From the NCBI RefSeq assembly GCF_000027225.1, contig NC_013892.1:1674001-1738000 (forward strand): DNA of 64,000 bases. The letters are read 5' to 3'. Positions 22,880 through 32,882 of the stretch are shown here, in pieces. Both the position numbers and the translations under genes were made by a program. This DNA is from Xenorhabdus bovienii SS-2004 (lineage in GTDB: Bacteria > Pseudomonadota > Gammaproteobacteria > Enterobacterales > Enterobacteriaceae). How positions within the stretch are numbered: the stretch's first letter is position 1; each line of letters starts with the position of its first letter. The notes beneath the pieces were generated by a model, which did not search any database, was not told the DNA's origin, and saw nothing but the letters and a program-made list of their open reading frames with translations.

Positions 22880-23155
22880 ATGGCCAAAGTTGATGTCTAT
22901 TGCCGTTATTGCCACAAATCAGAACAGGTCAAAGGACATGGGAAAGGAAATGGCGGACATCCTCGTTATCGCTGTTATAGCTGCTGTAAGGTCTTTCAGT
23001 TGGCGTATACCTATCAGGCCTGCAAACCCGGCGTTAAAGAACAGATTGTCGATATCGCGATGAATAACGGGGGAATTCGTGACACCGCTCGGATCCTGAA
23101 AGTCGCCACCGCCACCGTCATGAAAACATTAAAAACCTCAGACCCCGAAACGTAA
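22880..23155 (+). CDS. insA: IS1 InsA-like DNA-binding protein, copy 1
   Basis: 91 residues with a zinc-ribbon (CRYCHKSEQVKGHGKGNGGHPRYRCYSC pattern, residues 8-34) and a helix-turn-helix in the C-terminal half. As in IS1, it is the repressor and the N-terminal part of the InsAB' transposase fusion. Start ATG at 22880 is preceded by AAGGATG. Confidence 0.93.
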   Translation: MAKVDVYCRYCHKSEQVKGHGKGNGGHPRYRCYSCCKVFQLAYTYQACKPGVKEQIVDIAMNNGGIRDTARILKVATATVMKTLKTSDPET

Positions 23156-23574
23156 CGACACTTCCCCTTGCGGAATGTGACATCCAGATTGTCTGTGAAA
23201 TCGACGAGCAATGGTCGTTTGTCGGCAATAAGAAAAACCAACGCTGGCTTTGGTATGCTTGGGAACCCCGCCTGAAGCGAATAGTGGCTCATGTTTTTGG
23301 CGATCGCAGTCGAAAAACGTTAGACAAGCTGCTTACCCTCTTATCTTCCTTTACTATTCGGTTTTACTGCACGGATGACTATGTTGTTTACGACCCACTT
23401 CCCGAGGAAGAGCACTTGACTGGAAAGGCGTTTACTCAGCGTATAGAGAGAACGAATTTAACGCATCGTACCCGAATCAAAAGGCTGAATAGAAAAACCA
23501 TTGGGTATTCAAAATCGGAAGAAATGCACGATAAAGTGATAGGAACCTTTATTGAACGTGAACATTATTTTTAA
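23128..23574 (+). CDS. insB: IS1 InsB' catalytic part reached by -1 frameshift, copy 1
   Basis: The frame is open in -1 relative to insA from about 23128, where an A5 run (23131-23135, TTAAAAACC) gives a plausible slip site. The product resembles the IS1 transposase DDE domain: first Asp in CEIDEQWSFVG, second in YCTDDYVVYD, Glu in TQRIERTNL. It has no start of its own near the 5' end; the first ATG (23284) would remove the first Asp, so expression as an InsAB' fusion is most likely. Confidence 0.88.
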   Translation: MKNLRPRNVTTLPLAECDIQIVCEIDEQWSFVGNKKNQRWLWYAWEPRLKRIVAHVFGDRSRKTLDKLLTLLSSFTIRFYCTDDYVVYDPLPEEEHLTGKAFTQRIERTNLTHRTRIKRLNRKTIGYSKSEEMHDKVIGTFIEREHYF

Positions 23575-23648
23575 TACCTAATCTAATCATTTAATACATG
23601 ACCTTAAATCAGATTGAGTGTCGCTCAATATCTTAAAACCATAAGCGG

Positions 23649-24836
23649 CTATTGAGAACTATTCGTTGTCCTTTGACTTGCTCGTAAAAGATAAAATATT
23701 TGTATGATCCCCCCGATAACGGCAATTCCACCTGCGGCAACAGCTAGGATCCATATTGGAATACTCAATGAAAGTAACAATCCTCCGATAGCGGCACCAA
23801 TAGCACTACCAAGATAAAGTGCAGACTCATTCAATGCTACCGCTAAATTTCCATCTCCCTGCTTCTCACGGGTACTAATCAACTCATTATTTTGTGGAAC
23901 TTGTAATGCCCATCCTACAGCTCCCCATAATGCAATTGGCAACATAACCAACCACTGATTTATTTCAGCGAACAATGGGAGTAATAATAATGAAATAGCG
24001 AGTAATACCATGATAATCAATGTCAGTAATGGGCCTTTAATCCGATCTATAATTGGCCCAATCAGGAAGCTACCAATAACCCCGCCAATTCCCCATACCC
24101 ATAAATAAGTGGTTACAGAAACATTCACGTTATAACTTGGCTCTGAAATTAATGGCGCAATGAATGTATACATTCCCAAGCTGGATATTGCAGCCAAAAG
24201 GGAAACTGACAAAATCATTAAGACATTACCATCAGCTAAAATAGCTATTTTTCTTTTCAGAGGAATGTGTGAAGTATCGGGCAAGGCAGGAAGCTTTAAA
24301 GCCAATCCAATAAATGATGCCAATCCCAATAAACTTATCAGCCATAGTGCTGCCTGCCAGCCTGCATAATTAGCTAAAATAAGGCTAAGGGGCACACCTA
24401 ATACCACTCCACTTGCCATGCCACCCATGATAATGGCGATAGATTTACCCTGATTATTGCGTTCTGAAAGGGCTGCCGAAGCTGCAATTCCCATAGCCAG
24501 ATAAACTCCAGCACCAATGCCTGCAATAGCTCTGAATATTAATAACATTTGAAAATTACTGCTTAATGCACTGGCAACATTGGCCACAAAGAAAATGACA
24601 AGTGCTAACAAAAGCCCTTGCCTCTGCTTATTCATGGGTAGCACTGCAACAATTAATGGAGAACCCAGCCCATACGCCAGTGTAAAAGCAGTCACTAACT
24701 GTGCAGCCATAGCAACAGATACGGAAAAAGATGTTTCAATCAAAGGGATCAAGCCAGCCGTTACGTATGAAGCCATACCAAGGGCAAATGCACCAATGGC
24801 AATAAGATATACGGAAAAACTACTGTTTGAGTGCAT
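23649..24836 (-). CDS. MFS efflux transporter (AraJ/DHA1-like)
   Basis: 395-residue, 12-helix major facilitator beginning MHSNSSFSVYLIAIGAFALG. Typical antiporter features are the GIGAGVYLAMG stretch in the fifth helix and two six-helix halves. I choose the ATG at 24836 because GAGG lies 7 bp ahead; a TTG two codons earlier is possible. It starts 80 bp after the asparagine-synthetase fragment on the same strand, which hints at a former operon making and exporting an amidated small molecule. The substrate is unknown. Confidence 0.85.
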   Translation of the reverse strand: MHSNSSFSVYLIAIGAFALGMASYVTAGLIPLIETSFSVSVAMAAQLVTAFTLAYGLGSPLIVAVLPMNKQRQGLLLALVIFFVANVASALSSNFQMLLIFRAIAGIGAGVYLAMGIAASAALSERNNQGKSIAIIMGGMASGVVLGVPLSLILANYAGWQAALWLISLLGLASFIGLALKLPALPDTSHIPLKRKIAILADGNVLMILSVSLLAAISSLGMYTFIAPLISEPSYNVNVSVTTYLWVWGIGGVIGSFLIGPIIDRIKGPLLTLIIMVLLAISLLLLPLFAEINQWLVMLPIALWGAVGWALQVPQNNELISTREKQGDGNLAVALNESALYLGSAIGAAIGGLLLSLSIPIWILAVAAGGIAVIGGIIQIFYLLRASQRTTNSSQ

Positions 24837-24915
24837 ATTCAAACCTCAACGAATTTCATTATGCCAAGAGAAACCATTGCTGCTTTTAAAAGTATAAGAA
24901 TAGCATGAGTACCTG

Positions 24916-25386
24916 CTAAAAATTTAACTCAACTTTGTATTCATTTAACCAACTATTAAGCCCAACCGCAAGTTCCATTCCCATACGGGAATACATAGGT
25001 GAATTTGAACCAACAGAAAAACTGAGTTTCTCATTAACAAGTTTTTGATCAAAAAGTGGGCGAACAGGTGCTTGATTATCCAACATGATCTCAGACATGG
25101 TGTTACGCAAAGCATTTTCATAGGCAGGATCTTGAGTCGATGGATAAGGACTTTTGACACGTTCAGAAATTGATGCTGGTAAAATGTCACGGGTAGCTGC
25201 CCGCAATATACTTTTCTCCCGCCCATCAAACGATTTCATGTTCCAAGGAATGTTAAATGCATATTCAACTAAACGATGGTCACAAAATGGTACTCTTACT
25301 TCTAAACCAACAGCCATACTCATTCGATCTTTTCGATCCAGCAATGTCTGCACAAAACGAGAGTTATTTTTATAATGATATTTTCA
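24916..25386 (-). pseudogene. Asparagine-synthetase C-terminal fragment
   Basis: The readable frame (stop codon at 25384-25386 upstream, end 24916) encodes only the last 155 or so residues of a class II asparagine synthetase. It contains the conserved LLDRKDRMSMAVGLEVRVPF block and the tail with KSPYPSTQDPAYE. The glutaminase domain and the ATP-binding PPi loop (SGGxDS) are missing, so it cannot be active. There is no IS at the broken edge. A complementary N-terminal piece lies 20 kb away at 45555-46274, but together they would still miss about 140-150 central residues, and I cannot show they come from one gene. Confidence 0.8.
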
Positions 25387-25502
25387 TTGACTCTATTAGC
25401 TAGTTTTTTTTGCTTTTTCCTTTTGAAAGAAAGGAAATATAAATAAGAAAATCAGCGAGGGTGACAATCAATAATTTTGCTATTAATCTAGGGGGGTGGG
25501 TT

Positions 25503-25802
25503 ATGTTTTCAGAAGATAATTCTCTTTTATTTTTTACATCACGGTTGATTCTCCGTCAATTTGAAATAAAAGATTTCTCCAAGTATCAAAGTTATCATTC
25601 ATTGCCAGAAGTTTACACGTTTCTATATAGTTATCCTCCAGCAGATGAGAATATGCATGCCCAATTCAATAGAGTTATGTCCCCTGCATTTAATAATAAT
25701 GGAGATGAGGTAAGGCTTGCCGTAATTCTAAGGGAAAATAATGATTTGGCTGGAGAAATAATGTTAAGACTAACGAATAAAGAGTCACAACAAGGAGAAA
25801 TA
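25503..25802 (+). pseudogene. GNAT acetyltransferase, 5' part (gene split by IS630-type element)
   Basis: Encodes MFSEDNSLLFFTSRLILRQF onward, the start of a RimJ/RimL-type N-acetyltransferase, up to QQGEI at the insertion point. An overlapping GTG/ATG further upstream (25461) is less likely; AGGGGGG lies 7 bp ahead of 25503. Joined to 26908-27183 at the TA target it restores an unbroken frame of about 190 residues. Confidence 0.88.
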
Positions 25803-26905
25803 TACCCGTCGTCATTGAAGATGCTTGATTTTTCATTTGTATCAGATCATGATTGCGCCCATGAAAATTAATCTAACAGATGCCCAAAAAGACGCCCTCG
25901 AATTGATGCATGATACGACTCGCGATGGACGAGTACGTGACCGCATCAAGGCCGTGCTTTTGGCCTCAGAAGGCTGGACTGCCCAGATGATTGCTCAGGC
26001 TTTGCGGATCCATGAAAGTACGGTGAGCCGCCATCTGAAAGATTACTTCTCTGAGGAAAAACTCGCCCCTGAAAATGGGGGCTCTGAAAGCCGTTTGTCT
26101 GCCGAACAAACAACAGAATTAGTTGAGTATCTGATGGCAAATTTGATGCACACTACCGCACAAATTGTGGCCTATGTTCGGGCACGATGGCAGGTGACTT
26201 TCACTGTCGCAGGAATGACGAAATGGCTTCACCGTCAAGGTTTCAGCTACAAGAAGCCAATGGGTGCTCCGCATAAATTTGATGCGGATAAACAGCAACA
26301 GTTTATTGAAACCTACAACGCGCTGAAAGAAGAATGTGGCCAGAATGCGCCTATTTTATTTATTGATGCGGTTCACCCGACCCTGTCCACAAAATTAAGT
26401 TATGGCTGGATGAAGAGCGGGCGGAAGCACGTCAAAGTGGTTGAAACCACAGGCAGTCGTACTCGACTCAACATCATGGGTGCCCTTAATTTACAACGGA
26501 TTGAAGAGACTATTGTTCGTGAATATCCGACGATTAACGCGAAAAATGTCGTCCTTTTTTTCGGCTCAATCCGGGAAACCTATCCACTTTCGCAAAAAAT
26601 CCACATTATTCTGGATGGTGCGGGTTATCACCGTTCCGGAGTCGTCCAATTTTTTGCCGAGGTTTTGAATATTGAGTTGCACTACCTGCCGCCTTACAGC
26701 CCTAATCTCAACCCGATTGAGCGATTATGGAAGTATGTGAATGAGCAGGTACGAAACAATGTCTATTTTCCGGATACCAAAACATTCCGTGAAACGCTGC
26801 GCCACTTTTTTCATGTCACATTGCCAGAAAAAGCGAAAGAACTCACCACTCGGTTGACTGATAACTTCCAGATTTTAAAACCCGCATCTTCAAGTTAATT
26901 GCGTA
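25803..26905 (+). mobile_element. IS630-family insertion sequence interrupting a GNAT gene
   Basis: About 1.1 kb with terminal inverted repeats that share TAC at the tip and TTGAAGATGC inside (25814-25823 and the complement at 26885-26894). It is flanked by a TA duplication (25801-25802 and 26906-26907), the known target of IS630/Tc1-mariner elements. Removing it with one TA rejoins codons to QQGE-IGCIFHPFYQRK in frame, which confirms the ends. Confidence 0.92.
25861..26898 (+). CDS. IS630-family transposase
   Basis: 345 residues from MKINLTDAQKDALELMHD. An N-terminal helix-turn-helix pair (residues about 25-60 with AQALRIHESTVSRHLKD, then a second around 95-130) is followed by the DDE domain: Asp in PILFIDAVHP, Asp in IHIILDGAGYH and Glu in SPNLNPIERLWKYV. 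It appears intact. A start at 25825 would add 12 residues that lack family likeness. Confidence 0.93.
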   Translation: MKINLTDAQKDALELMHDTTRDGRVRDRIKAVLLASEGWTAQMIAQALRIHESTVSRHLKDYFSEEKLAPENGGSESRLSAEQTTELVEYLMANLMHTTAQIVAYVRARWQVTFTVAGMTKWLHRQGFSYKKPMGAPHKFDADKQQQFIETYNALKEECGQNAPILFIDAVHPTLSTKLSYGWMKSGRKHVKVVETTGSRTRLNIMGALNLQRIEETIVREYPTINAKNVVLFFGSIRETYPLSQKIHIILDGAGYHRSGVVQFFAEVLNIELHYLPPYSPNLNPIERLWKYVNEQVRNNVYFPDTKTFRETLRHFFHVTLPEKAKELTTRLTDNFQILKPASSS

Positions 26906-26907
26906 TA

Positions 26908-27183
26908 GGTTGTATCTTTCACCCATTTTATCAAAGAAAGTCCATTGGAACAGAATCTTTAGGGGCACTGATTGATATTAGTTTTGAATATTTTAGATGC
27001 CATCGGATTTATGCAAAATTAGATGTTTTAAATCTTGGTTCTAAACGATTAGTTGAAAAACTCGGAATGCGTCAAGAAGCTCACCTATTACAAAATGAAC
27101 GTGTTAATGGAATTTGGAGTGACATGTATATGTATGCAATTCTACATAATGAATGGCAAGCACCAAAATTTTTAAAGCGATAA
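26908..27183 (+). pseudogene. GNAT acetyltransferase, 3' part
   Basis: Continues the interrupted gene with GCIFHPFYQRKSIGTESLGA, the acetyl-CoA-binding segment (here RKSIGTE in place of the usual R/QxxGxG/A loop), and the RimJ-type end LVEKLGMRQEAHLLQNERVN. A TTG at 26899 inside the IS could start a short product, but most of the fold would be missing. Confidence 0.88.
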
Positions 27184-27239
27184 TGAATTTATATATGAAA
27201 TAATGGGTGAACTTCTGCCCACCCTATTTTCCATTTACA

Positions 27240-27839
27240 TTATTGGATGTCGTCCCATTTAGTTATTATGCGGCCGACAATCCCATATTCAATAGCTTGC
27301 TGTGGGCGCATCCAGTAATTCCTATCAGTGTCCTTTTCTACTTTTTCTATCGATTGTCCTGTAGCATCACTGATAAGTTTATTTATACGGCTGCGTATAA
27401 ATAAGAATTCCTTAGCTTCAATCTCTATATCTGATGCTTTTCCTTGATATCCACCTAAAGGTTGATGAATCATAAAACGGGTATTAGGGAGAGAATAACG
27501 ATTTTCTTTCCTAGCGGCAAGAAATATGGTAATACCAGCACTTGCAACCCAACCTGTACCTATTATAAAGACTTCTGGTCTTATAAATTTAATCAAGTCA
27601 TGAATGGTATCACCAGCCTCAACATGCCCGCCTTGACTGTTAATAAAAATCTTTATTGGATCATTATTTATTTCTTGTAAAACTAATAGCTGAGTTGTTA
27701 CCTTTTCGGCTAGTGCTTGATTAATTTCGCCAGATATCATGATACATCTTGATTTCAATAACTTACCTTGTTCGTAGGGCATATCTTTAAGGGGATTAGT
27801 AGAGTCTTTTTGGGCATCTTTTGGGGAATCTTCTAACAT
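27240..27839 (-). CDS. ClpP-like serine protease paralogue
   Basis: 199-residue member of the ClpP/crotonase-fold protease family. The triad is visible: Ser100 in GTGWVASAG, His125 in MIHQPLGG and Asp170 in VEKDTDRN. The segment GTGWVASAGI differs from the housekeeping GMAASMG motif, and the N-terminus (about 25 charged residues) is unlike the ClpP axial loop, so it is probably an accessory ClpP2-type subunit, not the housekeeping clpP, which normally lies before clpX and lon. It stands alone between the GNAT remnant and an IS30. Function (for example degradation of specific proteins in secondary metabolism or immunity) cannot be told. Confidence 0.85.
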   Translation of the reverse strand: MLEDSPKDAQKDSTNPLKDMPYEQGKLLKSRCIMISGEINQALAEKVTTQLLVLQEINNDPIKIFINSQGGHVEAGDTIHDLIKFIRPEVFIIGTGWVASAGITIFLAARKENRYSLPNTRFMIHQPLGGYQGKASDIEIEAKEFLFIRSRINKLISDATGQSIEKVEKDTDRNYWMRPQQAIEYGIVGRIITKWDDIQ

Positions 27840-28019
27840 GATTCAGACCTCATTTGGATTTAGTAGAATATTTTTGACTCGATGTTCTGCTTTTCAACTA
27901 TAACAAACTAGCTATCGATTATCCAACTCTCTAAACGGAAAATATATCTTTTAATCAGTAGAATTTACTAAAATATAGAATATTTTTATCTGATATATTT
28001 TAATTAATTATTGATAGAT

Positions 28020-29102
28020 CTTGGATTCGCATAATAAGTGCAATTTCTAAGAAAGGCGGTCAGTTGCTATAGTAGGCATCTTTCTCGCCAAAGGAAAATG
28101 CGCTATGGCCTATAAACAACTGACCGAAACAGAAAGATATCAGATTTTCAGCCTGAAAGAAGCCGGTTTTTCACAACGGGAGATTTCAAAGTCACTCAAT
28201 CGAAACCCATCAACGATTAGCCGGGAATTGAGACGAAATCGGGAGGCAAAGAAATATACGCCTGAACAAGCTCAGCTTAAGGCCGTAGCGCGCCGACAGT
28301 GTGCTACAAAAGCAGTAAAAGTGAAACCAGAGATAGAAATGTGGATCAAACAGTTAATTTGGCAAGATTTAAGTCCTGAACAAACAGTCGGTTATCTCAA
28401 AAGGGAAAATATAATATCTTTGCATCATGAAACAGTTTATCGATTGATTTATAAGGATAAACTTAATGATGGTAATTTATGGCAACATCTTAGGATTGCG
28501 AAAAAACCGTATCGTAAACGCTATGGAAGTTATGAGCGCAGAGGAAAAATTAAAAACAGAGTCAGTATTGATAAGCGCCCCAAACTTGTTGATAAAAAGC
28601 AGCGTATTGGTGATTGGGAAGGAGATACTATCGTGGGTAAAAATCATAAAAGTGCATTATTGACATTAGTTGAACGAAAATCGTTATTTACTATCATAAT
28701 TAAACTTGAAAATAAAACAGCAGAAGGGGTCGCAAAAGCGGCAACAAGACATTTATCACTGATAAAACATAAAATTAAAACAATGACCTTTGATAACGGC
28801 CTCGAATTTGCCGAACACGAACTGATCAGTAAAAATTTAGAGACAAAAATTTATTTTGCTCACCCGTATTCCCCCTGGGAAAGAGGGATAAATGAGAACA
28901 CGAATGGATTAATCAGAGATTACTTCCCAAAAGGAACTGATTTTAATAAGGTGTCAGAGCGGGAGATTAACCTTGTGGCAAACCGATTAAATAATCGTCC
29001 TCGTAAAACACGAGATTACAAAACACCGAATGAGTTATTTAAAGGAATACCCTCTCATTTACTTCGTCCATTACGGTGTTGCGCTTAATATGTGAATCCA
29101 AG
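28020..29102 (+). mobile_element. IS30-family insertion sequence
   Basis: Element of about 1.08 kb with terminal inverted repeats CTTGGATTC(G/A)CATA(A/T)TAAG(T/C)GCAA at 28020-28043 and 29079-29102 (complement), 21 of 24 matching. No clear target duplication is seen. It carries one full-length transposase. Confidence 0.9.
28105..29088 (+). CDS. IS30-family transposase
   Basis: 327 residues from MAYKQLTETERYQIFSLKEA. The N-terminal helix-turn-helix reads GFSQREISKSLNRNPSTISR near residues 20-39. The catalytic core shows Asp in IGDWEGDTIVGK, Asp in MTFDNGLEF and Glu in SPWERGINENTNGLIRDYFP. It appears complete. The start has AAAGGAAAATGCGCT ahead. Confidence 0.94.
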   Translation: MAYKQLTETERYQIFSLKEAGFSQREISKSLNRNPSTISRELRRNREAKKYTPEQAQLKAVARRQCATKAVKVKPEIEMWIKQLIWQDLSPEQTVGYLKRENIISLHHETVYRLIYKDKLNDGNLWQHLRIAKKPYRKRYGSYERRGKIKNRVSIDKRPKLVDKKQRIGDWEGDTIVGKNHKSALLTLVERKSLFTIIIKLENKTAEGVAKAATRHLSLIKHKIKTMTFDNGLEFAEHELISKNLETKIYFAHPYSPWERGINENTNGLIRDYFPKGTDFNKVSEREINLVANRLNNRPRKTRDYKTPNELFKGIPSHLLRPLRCCA

Positions 29103-29551
29103 TTTTTATCGTATTTTATCCAATATGCTATAATTTTAATTTATCTGGAAAAAATACTACTAATCACTAGGATTTTAATACATTCACATGAACTCCCTCT
29201 CCATGAAAAAATTAACTAATGACTTATATTTGATAATTAAATTTCTTTCCTATTGTTATTTTTTCTAATAATAAGTATATAAAATAGTGAGTTACGGAAG
29301 CTTTCATATTTAATGATATAAAAAAAGAAAATTATCTATAGATTACATTTTCCTGACTTATCTGTATGCGCATTTTTTAAATTAATTTGTAGATGGATAA
29401 TATCTAAAGTGAAAAAGAATTTTTCCTGCTTCTATGACAAAAGTAAGGGGTAAGATTGAGATGAAAACGACTACTGAATATATTCCCCTGATTATCAGTT
29501 CAAAAAGATAATCAAGGGAACTAATACCAACGATTTTATAAAAACATTAAA
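29103..29551. other. AT-rich intergenic region with hairpin near the dnaJ end
   Basis: About 450 bp between IS30 and dnaJ with no coding sequence I can support. An inverted repeat CCCCTGATTATC / GATAATCAAGGG (29485-29496 and 29507-29518) lies about 35 bp past the dnaJ stop and may end the dnaKJ message. No hok/sok-like gene, which E. coli has here, is seen. Confidence 0.5.
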
Positions 29552-30688
29552 TTACTTAGTCAAATCGTCAAAAAACTTCTTCACGCCGTCAATGAAACTC
29601 TTGGAGCGTGGGCTATTGGTTTCACCACTCTTGCCACCCAAAGATTCACCCAGCTTGCGCAGTAAGTCTTTCTGTTCGTCGTTCAGCTTCACCGGCGTTT
29701 CTACCACGACACGACACAGTAAATCGCCCTGAGCGCCGCCACGGACGGATTTCACGCCCTTGCCTTTCATGCGGAACAATTTACCCGTCTGAGTTTCCGC
29801 AGGGATTTTCAGGCTGACACGGCCATCAAGGGTTGGGACTTCAATTTCACCGCCCAGTGCCGCAGTTGCGAAGTTAATCGGTACTTCACAGTAAAGGTTG
29901 CTGCCATCACGCTCGAAGATATGATGCGCCTTGACCTGAACCTGAACATACAAATCACCTGCTGGTGCACCGTGTTCACCCGCTTCACCTTCACCACCCA
30001 AGCGAATGCGATCACCGGTATCGACGCCTGCTGGAATTTTAACGGACAGGGTTTTGTATTTCTCAACACGGCCATGCCCATGACATTTTCCGCAAGTCTC
30101 TTTGATAACTTTTCCACGCCCATGACATTGCGGACACGGCTGCTGAACCGTAAAGAATCCTTGTCGCATATGCACTTGCCCTGCACCGTGACAGGTTGAG
30201 CAGGTTTCTGGGTTGGTACCCGCTTTTGCGCCACTGCCATGACAGGTATCACAGGATTCCAGAGTGGGAATACGGATCTCTTTGGTCACACCACGGACCG
30301 CTTCTTCCAGTGTCAAGTCCATATTGTAACGCAGGTCAGAGCCACGGCTAGAACGCTGCTGACGACGGCCACCACCGAAGATATCCCCGAAAACGTCACC
30401 AAAGACATCGCTAAAATCAGCCCCGCCACCGAAACCGCCTGCTCCACCACCCATACCACCTTGTTCAAAGGCAGCATGACCATATTGGTCATAAGCGGCG
30501 CGCTTCTGTGCATCCGTCAGGATCTCATACGCTTCTTTAATTTCTTTGAATTTACTTTCTGCTTCTTTATCACCCTGATTGCGATCTGGGTGATATTTCA
30601 TTGCCAGCCGCTTATAGGCTTTTTTTATCTCTTTCTCTTCTGTGGTTTTGGAAATGCCCAAAACCTCATAATAATCTTTTTTTGCCAT
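29552..30688 (-). CDS. dnaJ: Chaperone DnaJ (Hsp40)
   Basis: 378-residue co-chaperone. Order of parts: J domain with the HPD motif ([13 protein letters not shown] near residue 33), Gly/Phe-rich linker (about 75-110), four CxxCxGxG zinc repeats (about 145-205), then the substrate-binding and dimerisation domains. It stimulates DnaK ATP hydrolysis and delivers unfolded proteins. I choose the ATG at 30688 giving [11 protein letters not shown]; an in-frame ATG at 30709 would add seven unlikely residues. It lies 104 bp after dnaK in the same operon. Confidence 0.97.
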   Translation of the reverse strand: MAKKDYYEVLGISKTTEEKEIKKAYKRLAMKYHPDRNQGDKEAESKFKEIKEAYEILTDAQKRAAYDQYGHAAFEQGGMGGGAGGFGGGADFSDVFGDVFGDIFGGGRRQQRSSRGSDLRYNMDLTLEEAVRGVTKEIRIPTLESCDTCHGSGAKAGTNPETCSTCHGAGQVHMRQGFFTVQQPCPQCHGRGKVIKETCGKCHGHGRVEKYKTLSVKIPAGVDTGDRIRLGGEGEAGEHGAPAGDLYVQVQVKAHHIFERDGSNLYCEVPINFATAALGGEIEVPTLDGRVSLKIPAETQTGKLFRMKGKGVKSVRGGAQGDLLCRVVVETPVKLNDEQKDLLRKLGESLGGKSGETNSPRSKSFIDGVKKFFDDLTK

Positions 30689-30792
30689 TGTTTTGTTTAC
30701 CCTAAACACACATACACGGGCGTAGAGTTACCTCAACGCCCGTGTTAGTTAACAAGTAACAGGCGCCCTGTTACTTTGCCCGCTAAGGGCTA

Positions 30793-32697
30793 TTATTTTT
30801 TGTCTTTAACTTCTTCGAATTCAGCGTCTACAACGTCGTCATCTTTTTTCGCGGTGCCCGCTTCAGCAGCACCTTCCTGAGCCTGTTGCTGTGCGATTTC
30901 CAGAAGTTTCTTAGAAGCTTCAACCAGTGCCTGAATCTTCGCTTCGGTTTCAGCTTTGTCTTCGCCTTTTACAGCAACTTCCAGCTCAGAAACGGCTTTC
31001 TCGATCCCTGCTTTGTCATCCGCAGTCAATTTGTCGCCTGCTTCTTCAACTTGCTTGCGAGTACCGTGAATCAGCTGATCCGCTTGGTTACGAATTTGCA
31101 CCAATTCTTCAAACTTACGGTCAGCTTCTGCGTTCGCTTCTGCATCACGTACCATCTGCTGGATTTCTTCTTCGTTCAGACCAGAAGATGCCTTGATGGT
31201 GATTTTTTGCTCACGACCAGAGTTTTTGTCTTTCGCAGAAACATGCAAGATACCGTCAGCATCAATGTCGAAGGTCACTTCGACCTGTGGCATACCACGA
31301 GGTGCTGGCTGAATACCATCCAAGTTGAATTGACCCAGAGATTTGTTATCACCGGAACGCTTACGCTCACCCTGCAATACATGGATCGTTACCGCAGACT
31401 GATTGTCTTCCGCAGTAGAGAACACTTGGCTGTGCTTGGTTGGGATAGTGGTGTTCTTCGTGATCAGCGCCGTCATCACGCCGCCCATGGTTTCGATGCC
31501 CAGAGACAGTGGCGTTACGTCCAGCAGCAGAACATCTTTCACTTCACCTGACAGTACACCACCCTGAACAGCCGCACCCATTGCAACGGCTTCGTCTGGG
31601 TTGACGTCTTTACGCGGCTCTTTGCCGAAGAAGTCTGCAACTGTTTTCTGCACCATTGGCATACGGGTCTGACCACCAACCAGAATCACGTCTTGGATGT
31701 CAGATACAGACAGTCCAGCGTCGTTCAGGGCAACTTTCAGCGGCTCCATAGAACGCTTAACCAAATCTTCAACCAGTGATTCCAGTTTTGCACGAGTCAC
31801 TTTGACGTTCATGTGCTTAGGACCCGTCGCATCCGCAGTGATGTATGGCAGGTTCACGTCTGTCTGCTGTGCAGAAGAAAGCTCGATTTTCGCTTTTTCT
31901 GCGGCTTCTTTCAGACGCTGCATTGCCAGTGGATCGTTACGCAGATCAAAGCCTTGCTCTTTCTTGAATTCATCAACCAGATAGTTGATCAAACGGCTAT
32001 CGAAGTCTTCACCACCCAAGTGGGTATCACCGTTGGTTGCCAAAACTTCATACGTTTTTTCACCGTCAACTTCGTCGATTTCGATGATAGAGATATCAAA
32101 AGTACCGCCACCTAAGTCATAAACTGCGATAGTACGGTTACCGACTTCTTTGTCCATACCGTAGGCCAGCGCTGCCGCCGTAGGTTCATTGATGATACGT
32201 TTGACTTCCAGACCCGCAATACGGCCAGCATCTTTGGTTGCCTGACGCTGTGCATCATTGAAGTAGGCAGGAACGGTAATAACCGCTTCTGTCACTGGCT
32301 CACCCAGATAGTCTTCTGCTGTTTTCTTCATTTTTTTCAGAACTTCAGCAGAAATCTGAGGAGGAGCTATTTTCTGATCTTTAACTTCCAGCCATGCGTC
32401 GCCATTGTCTGCGCCAATGATTTTATATGGCATGATAGAAACGTCACGCTGAACTTCTTCGTCCTGAAAACGACGGCCAATCAAACGCTTGATGGCGAAT
32501 AATGTGTTTTGCGGGTTAGTTACAGCCTGACGTTTAGCTGGTTGACCAACCAGAGTTTCACCATCCTGAGTATACGCGATGATAGAAGGTGTAGTGCGAT
32601 CACCTTCGCTGTTTTCAAGCACACGAGCAGTTGTGCCGTCCATAATTGCTACACAAGAGTTGGTAGTTCCCAAGTCGATACCAATGATTTTACCCAT
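30793..32697 (-). CDS. dnaK: Chaperone DnaK (Hsp70)
   Basis: 634-residue Hsp70. The ATPase domain opens [20 protein letters not shown] and has the [15 protein letters not shown] phosphate motif near residue 192. The substrate domain and lid follow, ending in the acidic EFEEVKDKK tail typical of DnaK (EEVD-like). Works with DnaJ and GrpE, and controls sigma-32. A sigma-32-type promoter lies about 160 bp upstream. Confidence 0.99.
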   Translation of the reverse strand: MGKIIGIDLGTTNSCVAIMDGTTARVLENSEGDRTTPSIIAYTQDGETLVGQPAKRQAVTNPQNTLFAIKRLIGRRFQDEEVQRDVSIMPYKIIGADNGDAWLEVKDQKIAPPQISAEVLKKMKKTAEDYLGEPVTEAVITVPAYFNDAQRQATKDAGRIAGLEVKRIINEPTAAALAYGMDKEVGNRTIAVYDLGGGTFDISIIEIDEVDGEKTYEVLATNGDTHLGGEDFDSRLINYLVDEFKKEQGFDLRNDPLAMQRLKEAAEKAKIELSSAQQTDVNLPYITADATGPKHMNVKVTRAKLESLVEDLVKRSMEPLKVALNDAGLSVSDIQDVILVGGQTRMPMVQKTVADFFGKEPRKDVNPDEAVAMGAAVQGGVLSGEVKDVLLLDVTPLSLGIETMGGVMTALITKNTTIPTKHSQVFSTAEDNQSAVTIHVLQGERKRSGDNKSLGQFNLDGIQPAPRGMPQVEVTFDIDADGILHVSAKDKNSGREQKITIKASSGLNEEEIQQMVRDAEANAEADRKFEELVQIRNQADQLIHGTRKQVEEAGDKLTADDKAGIEKAVSELEVAVKGEDKAETEAKIQALVEASKKLLEIAQQQAQEGAAEAGTAKKDDDVVDAEFEEVKDKK

Positions 32698-32852
32698 CTA
32701 AACGCCTCCACAAAGAATTCATATATAAGTCAAGTTACTTAACAATATGAGGACGGATGTTTGTTTTTCAATGGCACTGATTGCCTGAAATTCCTCATTT
32801 TTAAACTTTCGGCTAAACACCGAAATGTCGCTAGTAACCGCGGTTGAGACTT

Positions 32853-32882
32853 AAATGGGGGTCATTCATTCAATCATCAAGG
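32853..32882 (-). promoter_or_regulatory. Heat-shock sigma-32 promoter of dnaKJ
   Basis: Read on the minus strand: CTTGATG as -35 and CCCCATTT as -10, 14 bp apart. This is nearly identical to the E. coli dnaK P1 heat-shock promoter (CTTGATG, CCCCATTT), so heat induction of dnaKJ is expected. Confidence 0.8.

Larger units (their letters stand above)
22822..23603 (+). mobile_element. IS1-family element, copy 1 (complete, 782 bp)
   Basis: Ends are the inverted repeat GGTCATGTATTAAATG(G/A)TTAG. It is flanked by the exact 8-bp direct repeat TTAAATCA (22814-22821 and 23604-23611), so this copy inserted here by itself. It carries insA and a -1 frame insB'. It differs from the two other copies at one visible base (GACATCC against GGCATCC, at the region corresponding to 23177-23183). 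Confidence 0.95.
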
